From: Gammaproteobacteria bacterium
GTDB lineage: Bacteria; Pseudomonadota; Gammaproteobacteria; Steroidobacterales; Steroidobacteraceae
Reading direction: 5' to 3'
DNA length: 64,000 nt
Assembly: GCA_016882265.1 (NCBI GenBank)
Contig: VGVB01000007.1
Location: 1 to 64,000, forward strand
The translations under genes and the position numbers were made by a program. Within the stretch, counting starts at the first letter, position 1; the number at the start of each line of letters is the position of its first letter. Below, in pieces: positions 1-8,790 of this stretch. A model generated the notes under the pieces. It worked only from the letters and a program-made list of their open reading frames with translations. It did not search any database and was not told the origin of the DNA.

Positions 1-118
1 CGTATCCCGCCAAGTGCCGGGTCGCCACGGCATTCGTGCAGAGTGGCGTGGATCCGGGCGGCGAACAACCGATAACGCGTCGCGTCGTCCTGCACCAGCC
101 GCCGGTTGACCAGATCCG

Positions 119-1234
119 ATGTGCCATGCGAACCCGATGTGGAACCTGAGCGGCGACCGGGCGCGGTGGCACGAAGTCTTGCGCGGCCTGCGCTTCATCG
201 TGGCCATCGACGTGCTGCCGAACGAGTCCAACGAATGGGCGGACGTGATCCTGCCGGCCCACGATCTGCTCGAATCCTGGAACCTGACGATGATCGAGCC
301 GCCGCATCACGAAGGCATGTGTCTGCGGCAGCCGGTCACGCCGCCGCTGCACGATACCCGGTCAGAGGAGGACATCTTCAACGAGCTGTCCGAGCGGCTG
401 GGGATCCTCGATATCTGGAACCAGGTCCTCAACTTCGCCAATGGCTTCGTCATGAAGCCGGAGCTGATGCTGCAGCCGGGCCGCAAGTACGGCGAGCGGG
501 AGATCGCCGAGCGCAAGGGGCTGCTGTGGAATGGCCAGCCGCTGGACTGGTACGTGGAACACGGTCACGCGGTCACGCCGCGGCGACCGGACAAGTGGTA
601 TCGCGCCTGGGAAGGCATGCGCCTGCACTTCTACCTCGAGGATGTTCTCCGCGCCCGCGACACGCTGCACTCGAAGATGGAGGCTGTTGACGTGCCGATC
701 CGCCACGAGTGGGCCTGGCAGGACTACCAGCCGCTGCCGACAGCGGTACTCGATCCGGTGCACCACGAACCGCCGGAATACGACCTCTACGCGATCACCT
801 TCAAGGACGTCCAGATCAACTTCGCCGAGAGCCTGAGCAATCCGTGGATCCAGGATATCGTCGGCAACGACCCGGTCCATACCGCGGCGCTGCTCAACCG
901 GCGCACCGGTACGGCGCGGGGCCTGCGGGATGGCGACGTCGTCGAGATTGCCTCGCCCTACGGCCGGATTGTCGCCCGCATCGCGCTGTCCGAGGGCGTG
1001 CAGCCGGAGACCATCTGCGTCTCGAACGCTTTGACGCGTGTCGCCACCCAGCACCGCGGTGTCCGGCACGGCGGCGGCAACTTCAACGAGCTGCTCCCGG
1101 CCAACCTGGCCAACACCGATGCCTGCAGCGGGCAGCCCGAGACCGTGGCCCGCGTCAGGGTGACGCGCCTGGCATCGTTACCACAGGAGCTGACCGGGCC
1201 CGATTCCGTGTACGGCCGGCGGAGGACGCAGTGA
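119..1234 (+). CDS. Molybdopterin oxidoreductase (DMSO reductase family) catalytic subunit, C-terminal part, probably frameshifted
   Basis: This is the C-terminal region of a bis-MGD molybdoenzyme. It has the conserved block with NPMWN, then IVAIDVLPNESNEWADVILP, followed by the C-terminal molydopterin-dinucleotide-binding domain (around NRRTGTARGLRDGD and HRGVRHGGGNFNELLPANL). It overlaps the next gene by 1 nt and is followed by an iron-sulfur subunit and a membrane anchor, the usual order of PsrABC/PhsABC/DmsABC-type periplasmic reductases. The first ATG (119) falls inside a conserved block, so it is not the true start. Frame 3 reads open from the window edge to about 115 with mostly G/C third positions, then shifts to frame 2 near 113-118. 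The gene therefore begins before the window and carries a one-base frameshift or a sequencing error. The substrate cannot be assigned from this fragment. Confidence 0.85.
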   Translation: MCHANPMWNLSGDRARWHEVLRGLRFIVAIDVLPNESNEWADVILPAHDLLESWNLTMIEPPHHEGMCLRQPVTPPLHDTRSEEDIFNELSERLGILDIWNQVLNFANGFVMKPELMLQPGRKYGEREIAERKGLLWNGQPLDWYVEHGHAVTPRRPDKWYRAWEGMRLHFYLEDVLRARDTLHSKMEAVDVPIRHEWAWQDYQPLPTAVLDPVHHEPPEYDLYAITFKDVQINFAESLSNPWIQDIVGNDPVHTAALLNRRTGTARGLRDGDVVEIASPYGRIVARIALSEGVQPETICVSNALTRVATQHRGVRHGGGNFNELLPANLANTDACSGQPETVARVRVTRLASLPQELTGPDSVYGRRRTQ

Positions 1235-1848
1235 TGGCGCGCTGGGGAATGGTATTCGATCTGCGCCGCTGCATCGGCTGCAACGCTTGCGCGGTCGCCT
1301 GCAAGCAGGAGAACACGCTGCCGTCCGGGGTGTTCTTCACGCGGACGCTGAGCGAGGAAACCGGCGAGTTTCCGTATCCGAGCCGGCGCTATATCCCGAC
1401 GCTGTGCAATCAGTGCCGCGAACCACCCTGCGAACGGGTCTGTCCGACCGGCGCCACCTATGCCCGTGCTGACGGCATCGTGCTGGTCGACAGCGAGAAG
1501 TGCATCGGCTGTGGATCCTGCATGGTGGCCTGCCCCTATGACCAGCGCACCCGGATTGAGGCGGAAGTGCTGAAGAACGGCCTGTTCGGTGCCGGGCAGC
1601 TCACGCCGTTCGAGACGCAGGGCTACCAGCGATTCCGGGCCGGTACGGTTGCCAAGTGCACCTTCTGCCACGAGCGAGTGGATGCCGGCCTCGACCCGGC
1701 CTGTGTCACCACTTGCCCGACCGACGCCCGGGTTTTCGGCGACCTGGACGATCCGGATAGCCGGGTCAGCCGCCTGATTCGGGAGCGCCGCGGGCGCCAG
1801 CCGCTGCCGGAGAAGAACACCGACCCGTGCGTGTTCTACCTGGATTGA
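1234..1848 (+). CDS. Iron-sulfur electron-transfer subunit of molybdopterin oxidoreductase (DmsB/PsrB type)
   Basis: A 204-residue ferredoxin-type protein with four cysteine groups for four [4Fe-4S] clusters: CIGCNACAVACK near residue 13, CNQCREPPCERVCP near 60, CIGCGSCMVACP near 90 and CTFCHERVDAGLDPACVTTCP near 145. It would pass electrons between the membrane quinone-reactive anchor encoded downstream and the catalytic molybdenum subunit encoded upstream. Its ATG overlaps the catalytic subunit's TGA (ATG at 1234, TGA at 1232-1234), so translation is coupled. There is no Tat or Sec signal, as expected for a subunit exported together with its catalytic partner. The size and cysteine pattern match PsrB/PhsB/DmsB; which substrate class is served is not determinable here. 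Confidence 0.93.
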   Translation: MARWGMVFDLRRCIGCNACAVACKQENTLPSGVFFTRTLSEETGEFPYPSRRYIPTLCNQCREPPCERVCPTGATYARADGIVLVDSEKCIGCGSCMVACPYDQRTRIEAEVLKNGLFGAGQLTPFETQGYQRFRAGTVAKCTFCHERVDAGLDPACVTTCPTDARVFGDLDDPDSRVSRLIRERRGRQPLPEKNTDPCVFYLD

Positions 1849-1873
1849 CCGGGCGCCGAGCATGGAGACTCAC

Positions 1874-2773
1874 ATGAGCGTGCATTCACACACCGCCGAT
1901 GATGACTTCCGCGCCGGCACGCGTCAGCAGACGGCCTGGGGCAGCGTGATGGCGACGGCGTTCGCACTGGGCGAGGCGGGCGCTGGCCTGTTCTTCGTGG
2001 CCTTGCTCGTTGACTTGCTGCCAGGCATGGTGCTGGGCCTGGCAATGGTGCTGCTCGGCAAAGGCGGGAGCCACCTGCTGCATCTGGGCCAGCCACTGCG
2101 CGGCTGGCGGGCGCTGACCAGGATCAACCGCTCCTGGGTCAGCCGCGGGTTGCTGGCGCTGGTCGTGTTCGGCGCCTGCGGCAGCCTGCAGGTCCTGCAG
2201 GCGTGGTATGGACCGCTGCCGCAGCCGGTGGCGTGGCTCGGGGCGATGCTGGCCCTTGGCGCCAGTCTGGTCATCATGGTCTACCAGGGCTTTGCGATGG
2301 CGCACTCCGCCGCGATCCCCCTGTGGAGCAGCGGAGTGATGCCGGTCATCAGCCTGGTCTACGCGCTGCTCGGCGGCGTGCTGCTGACGCTGGCGCTGGC
2401 CACTTCGGCCGCCGAACCGGCGATCCCTCCGGCCACGGCGGTGCTGCTGCGGGTGGCGGCCCATGGCCTGCTGCTGCTGTGTCTGGTGGCGGTCCTGGCG
2501 ATGTTGCACGCCGCCTGGTACGGCTCCGCTGGTGGCCGGGACGCGGTCCGGTTGCTGTTGCGAACGGATTATGCCTGCTGGTTCCTGCCGCTGGTGGTTG
2601 GCGCAGGCATTCTGGTCCCTGCGGGTCTGCTCGGGTTCCACCCCGATCGGCATGGGGCCGTATTGGCAGCGACGGTGGCGGCGCTGATCGGTTTCTATGC
2701 GTTCCGCGTGCTGGTGTTCAAGGCGGGGACCTACGATTCCGCGCTGTCGTCGCCCCAGCCACTGCTGCGCTGA
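1874..2773 (+). CDS. NrfD/DmsC-type membrane anchor subunit
   Basis: A 299-residue integral membrane protein with about eight hydrophobic helices and the NrfD/PsrC-like loop GKGGSHLLHLGQPLRGWRAL followed by NRSWVSRG. It would anchor the molybdoenzyme and exchange electrons with the quinone pool. The start at 1874 is preferred because GGAG at 1865-1868 lies six bases upstream; an in-frame ATG at 1862 has no clear ribosome-binding site. It follows the iron-sulfur gene by 25 bp and completes the three-subunit module. No maturation chaperone (DmsD/TorD type) follows; the next gene is on the other strand. Confidence 0.85.
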   Translation: MSVHSHTADDDFRAGTRQQTAWGSVMATAFALGEAGAGLFFVALLVDLLPGMVLGLAMVLLGKGGSHLLHLGQPLRGWRALTRINRSWVSRGLLALVVFGACGSLQVLQAWYGPLPQPVAWLGAMLALGASLVIMVYQGFAMAHSAAIPLWSSGVMPVISLVYALLGGVLLTLALATSAAEPAIPPATAVLLRVAAHGLLLLCLVAVLAMLHAAWYGSAGGRDAVRLLLRTDYACWFLPLVVGAGILVPAGLLGFHPDRHGAVLAATVAALIGFYAFRVLVFKAGTYDSALSSPQPLLR

Positions 2774-2874
2774 GCGCGCTCAGCCCGCCGCCCCCAGCTT
2801 GTCCGCCGCGCTGCGCTGCCATGCCCCGGCCTGCCACTCGCAGACACGCGGCGGCGTCCAGTCGTTCTGCTCAG

Positions 2875-3360
2875 TCACTGCACGACCGCCTGCACCGGCC
2901 GGATGCTGCAGGCGAACTGGAACAGCGTCTCGCCGATCGTGCCGGGCTCGATCGGTTCCCAGTTGCGCAGCAGGTTGGTCGAGTGCTCGGGGTCGTCGTC
3001 CTGCAGGTTGTTCCACTGGAAGAAGAACACACCCGCGGTCGAGCGGCGCCGTTGCGCGCAGTCCCAGTCGTCCTTGCTGAGCACGCTGCGATGCGGGCCG
3101 GGGCGGCGCGCTTCCTTGTACTCGATGCGCATCCACATCGTGACCACGTCGCCGTTGCGGGCAGCTTCCTTGCGGGTCGCAAAGAAGACCTGGTCCGGAT
3201 AGGTCTCGAGCCACTCCCAGTCCATGTTGCCGCGAAGCTGCAGCCCCTTGACCCACGCATTGCCGAGACCCTTCATCGGCACGGTCTCGAGCTGCGCCGC
3301 AGCCGGCGCGGCGAGCGCGCAGGCGAGCAGCAGGGCGGTCAGGGTGCGCAGGACAGGCAT
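2875..3360 (-). CDS. Exported protein resembling surface-adhesin E family
   Basis: A 161-residue protein starting MPVLRTLTALLL with a Sec signal peptide ending near AAPAAA-Q. The mature part has features of the small surface-adhesin E-like family: a tryptophan-rich segment (VTMWMRIEY), a central DWDCAQRR cysteine motif, and the ending NWEPIEPGTIGETLFQFAC, which gives two cysteines for one disulfide. It lies 38 bp downstream of the ABC permease gene and is probably the last gene of that minus-strand operon. A longer open frame upstream is ignored because the signal peptide fixes the start at 3360. The role is not known; the family name rests on motif similarity only. Confidence 0.7.
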   Translation of the reverse strand: MPVLRTLTALLLACALAAPAAAQLETVPMKGLGNAWVKGLQLRGNMDWEWLETYPDQVFFATRKEAARNGDVVTMWMRIEYKEARRPGPHRSVLSKDDWDCAQRRRSTAGVFFFQWNNLQDDDPEHSTNLLRNWEPIEPGTIGETLFQFACSIRPVQAVVQ

Positions 3361-3398
3361 GATCGGCTTGGAGTGTGCCGGAGGAATCCGGTTCCGGA

Positions 3399-4583
3399 TT
3401 ATCCGCCGAGGATGGCCTCGCGTCGATACAGGCGCCCGGCCAGCCAGGTGAGCGCGAGACCGAGCGCGAGCGTGCTGCCCGCCGACAGCGCGAGCCATAC
3501 CACCGGCAGTTCCTCGCCGCGCATCAGGCCCTGGATGATGAGGTGCTGCGACAGGCTCGGCACCAGCATCAGCGCGGCCGCCGGCTTGACCGCGAGCACG
3601 CCGGCGATCGCGATCGGCACGGTCGGGACCAGCATCACGACGCCGAGCCAGGACTGTGCCTCCGTGTAGCTGCGCGTGAACGAGGCGACCACGGTCAGCA
3701 GGCCGGCGCCGACCAGCGCGAACGGCAGCGTGACCGCGAAGACGCTGCCGGCGACGGCCGGGCCGAAGTTGGCCGACATGCCCAGCGACTCGAGCGGCAT
3801 GAAGCGCAGCGCCGCCATGATCGTCAGCGTCACCAGCGCGAGCGCCAGCGCCATCATCGTCGCGGCGGCCAGCACCTTGCCGTAGATCAGCCGTTCGCGC
3901 GGCGCCGGCACCGTCAGCAGCGCCTCCAGCGAGCCGCGCTCGCGCTCGCCGGCGGTCGCGTCGATCGCGAGATAGAGGCCGCCGACCAGCGTCAGCAGCA
4001 GGATCAGGTAGCTCAGTATGCCGAGCAGCAGGGCCGCGCGCGCCGACGGCGTCGACACGTCGACCGTGTCGATGACGACCGCCTGCACCAGCGCCGGCGA
4101 TACGCCGCGCGCCTGCAGGCGCAACCCACCAATCACGGCCGACCAGCGGTTGATGGCCTCCTGCACGCGCCGGGCGCGGCGCTCGGCGCGGGCCCGTGAG
4201 CCATCGGCATAAACCATGACGACGGCCGGCGCGGCGGCCTGAAAACGCTCGGCGTACGCCTCGGTGATGCGCACGACGACCAGTTCCGGCGCGGCCTGGA
4301 TCCAGCCGCGGATCGTCGCGTCGTCACCGTCCTGCAGCGTCACGGCGAGTCCGCTCTCGCGCAGGTGCTGGACGAAGTTCGGCGCGGCGGCCGCGTTCGC
4401 GACCGTCACCGGCACGGCCTCGTCCTGCGCCTCGACCGACTGCTCGAGGGTGAGCTTCAGCACCAGCACGAAGAACAGCGGGCCGAGCAGCGGACCGAGC
4501 ACCAGGCTGGTCAGCAGCGTGCGCCGGTCGCGCAGCGCCTCGCGCAGCTCCTTGCCGAGCACGATGCCGACCGGGCCGGTCAC
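3399..4583 (-). CDS. ABC transporter permease, NatB-like (ABC-2 type)
   Basis: A 394-residue ABC-2 permease. There is one N-terminal helix (residues about 22-45, TSLVLGPLLGPLFFVLVLKL), a large extracytoplasmic domain to about residue 185, and then five or six helices in the C-terminal half. The GERERGSLEALL motif between helices is the hallmark of the NatB/ABC2 family. The GTG start overlaps the stop of the ATPase gene (GTGA, 4580-4583), so the two subunits are translationally coupled. With the ATPase it would form an exporter; NatAB homologues extrude Na+ or export small peptides and drugs. The substrate is unknown, although the upstream peptidase-like gene in the same operon makes a peptide-related role possible. 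Confidence 0.88.
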   Translation of the reverse strand: MTGPVGIVLGKELREALRDRRTLLTSLVLGPLLGPLFFVLVLKLTLEQSVEAQDEAVPVTVANAAAAPNFVQHLRESGLAVTLQDGDDATIRGWIQAAPELVVVRITEAYAERFQAAAPAVVMVYADGSRARAERRARRVQEAINRWSAVIGGLRLQARGVSPALVQAVVIDTVDVSTPSARAALLLGILSYLILLLTLVGGLYLAIDATAGERERGSLEALLTVPAPRERLIYGKVLAAATMMALALALVTLTIMAALRFMPLESLGMSANFGPAVAGSVFAVTLPFALVGAGLLTVVASFTRSYTEAQSWLGVVMLVPTVPIAIAGVLAVKPAAALMLVPSLSQHLIIQGLMRGEELPVVWLALSAGSTLALGLALTWLAGRLYRREAILGG

Positions 4584-5311
4584 TCGAGCCCCCGCGCATC
4601 GCCGATTGCGGCGACGAAGGCGTCCTCGAGCGTGGCGGCACCGAAGTGGCGCTGCAAGCCCACCGGCGTGCCGGCGGCGACGACCCGGCCATGGTCGATG
4701 ATGACGATGTCATCGCACAGCGCCGCGACCTCCTGCATGACGTGGCTCGAGAACAGCACGCAGTGCCCGGCGGCGCGCAGGCCGCGAATCAGTTCGCGCA
4801 GGCTGCGGGTCGCCATCACGTCGAGGCCGTTGCTGGGCTCGTCCAGCAGCAGGTTCCGCGGCGCGTGGATCAGCGCGCGGGCCAGCGCGACCTTGACCCG
4901 CTGGCCCTGCGAGAAGCCGCGCGCGCGGCGGTCGGCGAATTCGTCGATCTCGAGCGCCGCGACCAGTTGCGCGACGCGCTCGTTCAGCGCGGCGCCGGCG
5001 AGGCCGTGGAGCCGGCCGAAGTAGGCGATGTTCTCGCGCGCGGTAAGCTGCGGATAGATGCCGGCGGCGTGCGGCAGCACGCCGATCGCACGACGCGCCG
5101 CCAGCGGCTCGGCCACGACGTCGATGCCGTCGACGCTGGCGCTGCCGGCATCCGGGCGCAGCACGGTGTACAGCACGCGCAGTGTCGTGGACTTGCCGGC
5201 CCCGTTCGGACCGAGCAGGCCGGTGATGCGCCCGTCGCCGGCCTCGAAGCTGACGCCGTCGATCGCGCGGATCGCGCCGAAGCAGCGGCCGAGCCCGGTC
5301 ACGCGGATCAT
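4580..5311 (-). CDS. ABC transporter ATP-binding protein, NatA-like
   Basis: A 243-residue nucleotide-binding subunit: Walker A GPNGAGKST near residue 37, an ABC signature in the form FSQGQRVKVALARAL, Walker B NLLLDEPSNGLD, and the switch histidine in LFSSHVMQEV. The start at 5311 (MIRVTGLG) is the family N-terminus; a long in-frame extension upstream is only antisense coding noise from the next gene. ATGA overlaps the upstream hydrolase stop, and GTGA overlaps the downstream permease, making a tightly coupled set. It powers the NatB-like permease. The signature LSGGQ is degenerate (FSQGQ), as is usual in NatA proteins. Confidence 0.92.
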   Translation of the reverse strand: MIRVTGLGRCFGAIRAIDGVSFEAGDGRITGLLGPNGAGKSTTLRVLYTVLRPDAGSASVDGIDVVAEPLAARRAIGVLPHAAGIYPQLTARENIAYFGRLHGLAGAALNERVAQLVAALEIDEFADRRARGFSQGQRVKVALARALIHAPRNLLLDEPSNGLDVMATRSLRELIRGLRAAGHCVLFSSHVMQEVAALCDDIVIIDHGRVVAAGTPVGLQRHFGAATLEDAFVAAIGDARGLE

Positions 5312-6789
5312 GGCGGTGGTCCGGCGAACGACAGGAAGAACGGCCGCGGTCGGATTTCGTCCGCGCAACGGGTATCGAGGCCGGCGACGTCGCCGGCGGC
5401 GATGAATGCGCGCAGCACGCGCTGCACGCAGGTGGCGCCGATCTGTCCGTGACCCTGGCCGGCCAGCACCAGGTGCCGGTGCCGGGAGAAAGCCGCGGCC
5501 GCGGCCGTCGCGTAGGCGGGCGGCGTCACCGGATCGGCCTCGCCGGACAGCAGTAGCACGGGAATGTCCGAGCGCAGCGGGGCGTGCAGATCGGGATCGA
5601 CCGGACCGCGCGGCCACACCGCGCACAGCGCCACCAGACCATCGTACAGCGTGCTGCCGAGGTAGCTCTGCTCGAGCGCAGCACGATCGAAGTCATCCGC
5701 GTAATGGGCCGCATCCTCGCTGCAGACGACCGAGTTGTGCATGCCGAGCGCGAACGCGCCCTCGAACTGGTTGGCGATCAGCAGCGCCTGCGCGGCCAGC
5801 GGCACGAGATTGCCGCGTGCCTGTGCTTCATCGATCACCAGCGGCAGCAGCGCGGCGCCGAACCCGGAATACGACAGCATGCGCGCCATGATGACGAGGT
5901 GACCGGCGCCGACCTCGAGGTCGCGCTCCGCTCCGGTGACCGGATCCGGCAGCCGCAGCGAAACCGGCGCGCGGCGCAGCCGCGCGAGCAGTGCGCGGAA
6001 CTGCCCGCCGGGATCGGGGAAGCGCTGCGCGCAGGCGGGATCGGCCGCGCAGCGCGCGAAGATCGCATCCAGCGCGCGCTGGGCCTCGAGCGCGATGGCC
6101 GGCCCGAGCACCAGTTGCGGATGGGCGACCGCGTCGAGCGTGAGCGTGCGCACGTGCTCCGGAAAGCGCCGGGCATAGTGCTGCGCCACGCGCGTGCCGT
6201 AGGAAGCGCCGAACAGGTTGATCCGCTCGTAGCCGAGCGCCGCGCGCACCGCGTCGAGGTCGCCTACCGCGACACTGGTCGTATAGAACGCCGGCTGGCC
6301 CGGAAGCTGCGCCAGGCAGTCGCGGGCGAGGCGCGCCAGCTCGGCCGGCGGCAGGTCGCCGGCCTCCCAGGAGTCCTCGGGAAAATCACAGTCCAGGCGG
6401 TTGGAGTCCCCGGTGCCGCGCTGGTCGACCAGCACGAGGTCGCGCTCGCGGCGCACGCCGGCGAAAGCGTCCAGATGAGCGGCAAAGGCGGCGCGCGCGC
6501 CTTGCCCGGGCCCACCGGCCAGCAGGAACAGCGGGTCGGGCGCGGCGCGGGTCGCGATCGCCGGTACGACGGCGACGGCGAGTTCGAGGCGACGACCGGC
6601 CGGCGCGTCGGGATTCTCCGCGACCGCGAGGCGCCCGCAGCGCGCCGCGACGGAGCGCAGGCCCTGCTGGTCGCTGATGCGGCAGGGTGTGAGCTCGAGG
6701 TGCGCGGCCGGCCCTTTCGCGGGCGTAGCGGCAGCCGGTGCGCCCAGCACAGCGGCGAGCAGCAGCGCCGGCAGGCGGCGGCGCTGCAT
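5308..6789 (-). CDS. Secreted alpha/beta hydrolase, tripeptidyl-aminopeptidase-like
   Basis: A 493-residue exported hydrolase. The signal peptide runs from M(6789) through about 20 hydrophobic residues. The alpha/beta fold shows an oxyanion region LLAGGPGQGAR, the nucleophile elbow GASYG, and a C-terminal TAP-like domain with the acid and histidine in GEADPVTP and GQGHGQIG. These are the marks of the proline-iminopeptidase/tripeptidyl aminopeptidase family (S33). Its stop overlaps the ATPase start (ATGA), so hydrolase and exporter are made together; the pairing suggests processing or release of a secreted peptide or small molecule, which is an inference. The 111 bp between this start and mnmG must hold the divergent promoters. 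Confidence 0.88.
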   Translation of the reverse strand: MQRRRLPALLLAAVLGAPAAATPAKGPAAHLELTPCRISDQQGLRSVAARCGRLAVAENPDAPAGRRLELAVAVVPAIATRAAPDPLFLLAGGPGQGARAAFAAHLDAFAGVRRERDLVLVDQRGTGDSNRLDCDFPEDSWEAGDLPPAELARLARDCLAQLPGQPAFYTTSVAVGDLDAVRAALGYERINLFGASYGTRVAQHYARRFPEHVRTLTLDAVAHPQLVLGPAIALEAQRALDAIFARCAADPACAQRFPDPGGQFRALLARLRRAPVSLRLPDPVTGAERDLEVGAGHLVIMARMLSYSGFGAALLPLVIDEAQARGNLVPLAAQALLIANQFEGAFALGMHNSVVCSEDAAHYADDFDRAALEQSYLGSTLYDGLVALCAVWPRGPVDPDLHAPLRSDIPVLLLSGEADPVTPPAYATAAAAAFSRHRHLVLAGQGHGQIGATCVQRVLRAFIAAGDVAGLDTRCADEIRPRPFFLSFAGPPP

Positions 6790-6900
6790 GACTGCGGCCC
6801 AGCAACTCCTCATGCCCGTCATGATGACGCAGCGGCGGCATACCTGTCAGGTGCGGCGGCGCGGTAGGATACTGGCCCCCGCGCGGCGGGCAGGACCAGC

Positions 6901-8790
6901 ATGCGTTCGTACGACGTGATCGTGATCGGCGGCGGCCACGCCGGCACCGAGGCGGCCCTCGCGGCCGCCCGCGCGGGCGCGCGCACACTGCTGCTGACCC
7001 AGAGCCTCGCGACGATCGGGCAGATGAGCTGCAATCCGGCGATCGGCGGCATCGGCAAGGGTCACCTGGTCCGCGAGATCGACGCGCTCGGTGGTGCAAT
7101 GGCGCGCGCGGCCGATCGCGCCGGCATCCAGTTCCGGACCCTGAACGCCAGCAAGGGGCCGGCGGTGCGCGCGACCCGCGCGCAGGCCGACCGGACGCTG
7201 TACCGGCGCGCGATCCGCAGGCTGCTCGATCAGCAGCCCGGCCTCGAACTCGCCGAGGGCGAGGCGGCGGACCTGCTGCTGGCGGGCGAGTGCGTCAGCG
7301 GAGTCGTGACCGCGGACGGGACCACCATCGCGGCGCGCGCCGTCGTGCTGACCACCGGCACCTTCCTTGGCGGGCGCCTCCACATCGGCCTCGACAGCCA
7401 CAACGGCGGGCGCGCGGGTGATCCGGCGTCGCTGCGCCTCGCCGCGCGGCTGCGCGAGCTGCCGCTCGCGGTGGGCCGGCTGAAGACCGGTACGCCGCCG
7501 CGGCTCGACGGCCGCACGCTCGATTATTCGCGCATGGTCCGCCAGCCGGGCGACGAGCCGCGGCCGGTCTTCTCGTTTCTCGGCCGGCACGCCGATCATC
7601 CGCCGCAGGCCGTCTGCCACATCACCGCGACCAACCCGCGCACGCACGAGCTGATCCGCGCCGCAACCGACCGCTCGCCGCTGTTCACCGGCATCATCGC
7701 GGGCATCGGCCCGCGCTATTGCCCGTCGGTCGAGGACAAGGTCGTGCGCTTCGCGGCGCGCGAGTCGCACCAGGTGTTCGTCGAGCCGGAGGGGCTCGAC
7801 ACGGACGAGGTCTATCCGAACGGCATCTCGACGAGCCTGCCGGCCGACGTGCAGGTCGCGTTCGTGCAGAGCATCCGCGGCTGCGAACGGGCGCGACTGA
7901 CGCGACCGGGCTACGCGATCGAGTACGACTACTTCGATCCGCGCGGGCTGCGCTACAGCCTCGAGACCCGGCCGCTCGGCGGCCTGTACTTCGCCGGCCA
8001 GATCAACGGCACGACCGGCTACGAGGAAGCGGCCGCGCAGGGCCTGCTCGCCGGGCTCAATGCCGCGCTCGCCGCGAGCGGCCGCGAGCCGTGGTGGCCG
8101 CGCCGCGACGAGGCCTATCTGGGTGTACTGCTCGACGACCTGATCGCGCGCGGGGTCACCGAGCCCTACCGGATGTTCACCAGCCGCGCCGAGCACCGGC
8201 TGCTGCTGCGCGAGGACAATGCCGACCTGCGGCTGACCCCGCGCGGCCGCGAGCTCGGCCTCGTCGGCGACGAGCGCTGGGAGTTCTTCGGCCGCAAGCG
8301 CGACGCCAGCGCGGCCGAGACCGCGCGTCTGGCCGGGTGGTCGCTCCGCGCTGCCGATCTCAGCGCGGTGGAACTGGATCGCCTGCCGCCGGGGGCGATG
8401 CTGCGGGAGCAGCGCGCACTCGAGCTGCTGCGCCGCCCGGAGGTTTCCTACGAGCTGCTGACTTCGCTCGGCGCGGTCGGTCCGGCGGCACCGCTCGCGG
8501 ACGCGCGTCTGCCGCCGCAGGTCGCCTTGCAGGTCGAGGTGGCGGCCAAGTACGCTGGCTACATCGAACGCCAGCAGGCCGAGATCGAGCGCCACCGCCG
8601 CTACGCGGAACTGCGCCTGCCCGCGGACCTGGACTTCCGCGCCATGCCCGGCCTGTCGCACGAGGCCCGCCAGCGGCTGGCCGAGGTGCGGCCCGCCACG
8701 CTCGGGCAGGCCGCGCGACTGCCCGGTGTCACCGCCGCGGCGGTTTCTATCCTGCTCGTTCACCTGCGCCGGCGCACGCGCGCTGCATGA
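6901..8790 (+). CDS. mnmG: tRNA uridine-5-carboxymethylaminomethyl modification enzyme MnmG (GidA)
   Basis: A 629-residue FAD protein that, with MnmE, adds the aminomethyl/carboxymethylaminomethyl group to U34 of certain tRNAs. It has the N-terminal dinucleotide-binding motif [12 protein letters not shown], the signature [23 protein letters not shown], the second family signature [21 protein letters not shown], and a C-terminal helical domain that binds MnmE. Length matches the family. It is normally followed directly by rsmG; here it is followed with an ATGA overlap by a lipoprotein gene, and rsmG lies about 31 kb downstream. Confidence 0.98.
   Translation: MRSYDVIVIGGGHAGTEAALAAARAGARTLLLTQSLATIGQMSCNPAIGGIGKGHLVREIDALGGAMARAADRAGIQFRTLNASKGPAVRATRAQADRTLYRRAIRRLLDQQPGLELAEGEAADLLLAGECVSGVVTADGTTIAARAVVLTTGTFLGGRLHIGLDSHNGGRAGDPASLRLAARLRELPLAVGRLKTGTPPRLDGRTLDYSRMVRQPGDEPRPVFSFLGRHADHPPQAVCHITATNPRTHELIRAATDRSPLFTGIIAGIGPRYCPSVEDKVVRFAARESHQVFVEPEGLDTDEVYPNGISTSLPADVQVAFVQSIRGCERARLTRPGYAIEYDYFDPRGLRYSLETRPLGGLYFAGQINGTTGYEEAAAQGLLAGLNAALAASGREPWWPRRDEAYLGVLLDDLIARGVTEPYRMFTSRAEHRLLLREDNADLRLTPRGRELGLVGDERWEFFGRKRDASAAETARLAGWSLRAADLSAVELDRLPPGAMLREQRALELLRRPEVSYELLTSLGAVGPAAPLADARLPPQVALQVEVAAKYAGYIERQQAEIERHRRYAELRLPADLDFRAMPGLSHEARQRLAEVRPATLGQAARLPGVTAAAVSILLVHLRRRTRAA

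Noticed and set aside
4580..5626. 348-codon reading of the NatA-like ATPase
   Set aside because: The first about 105 residues are antisense or shifted reading of the hydrolase gene; the ABC domain begins at MIRVTGLG (5311), which overlaps the hydrolase stop.
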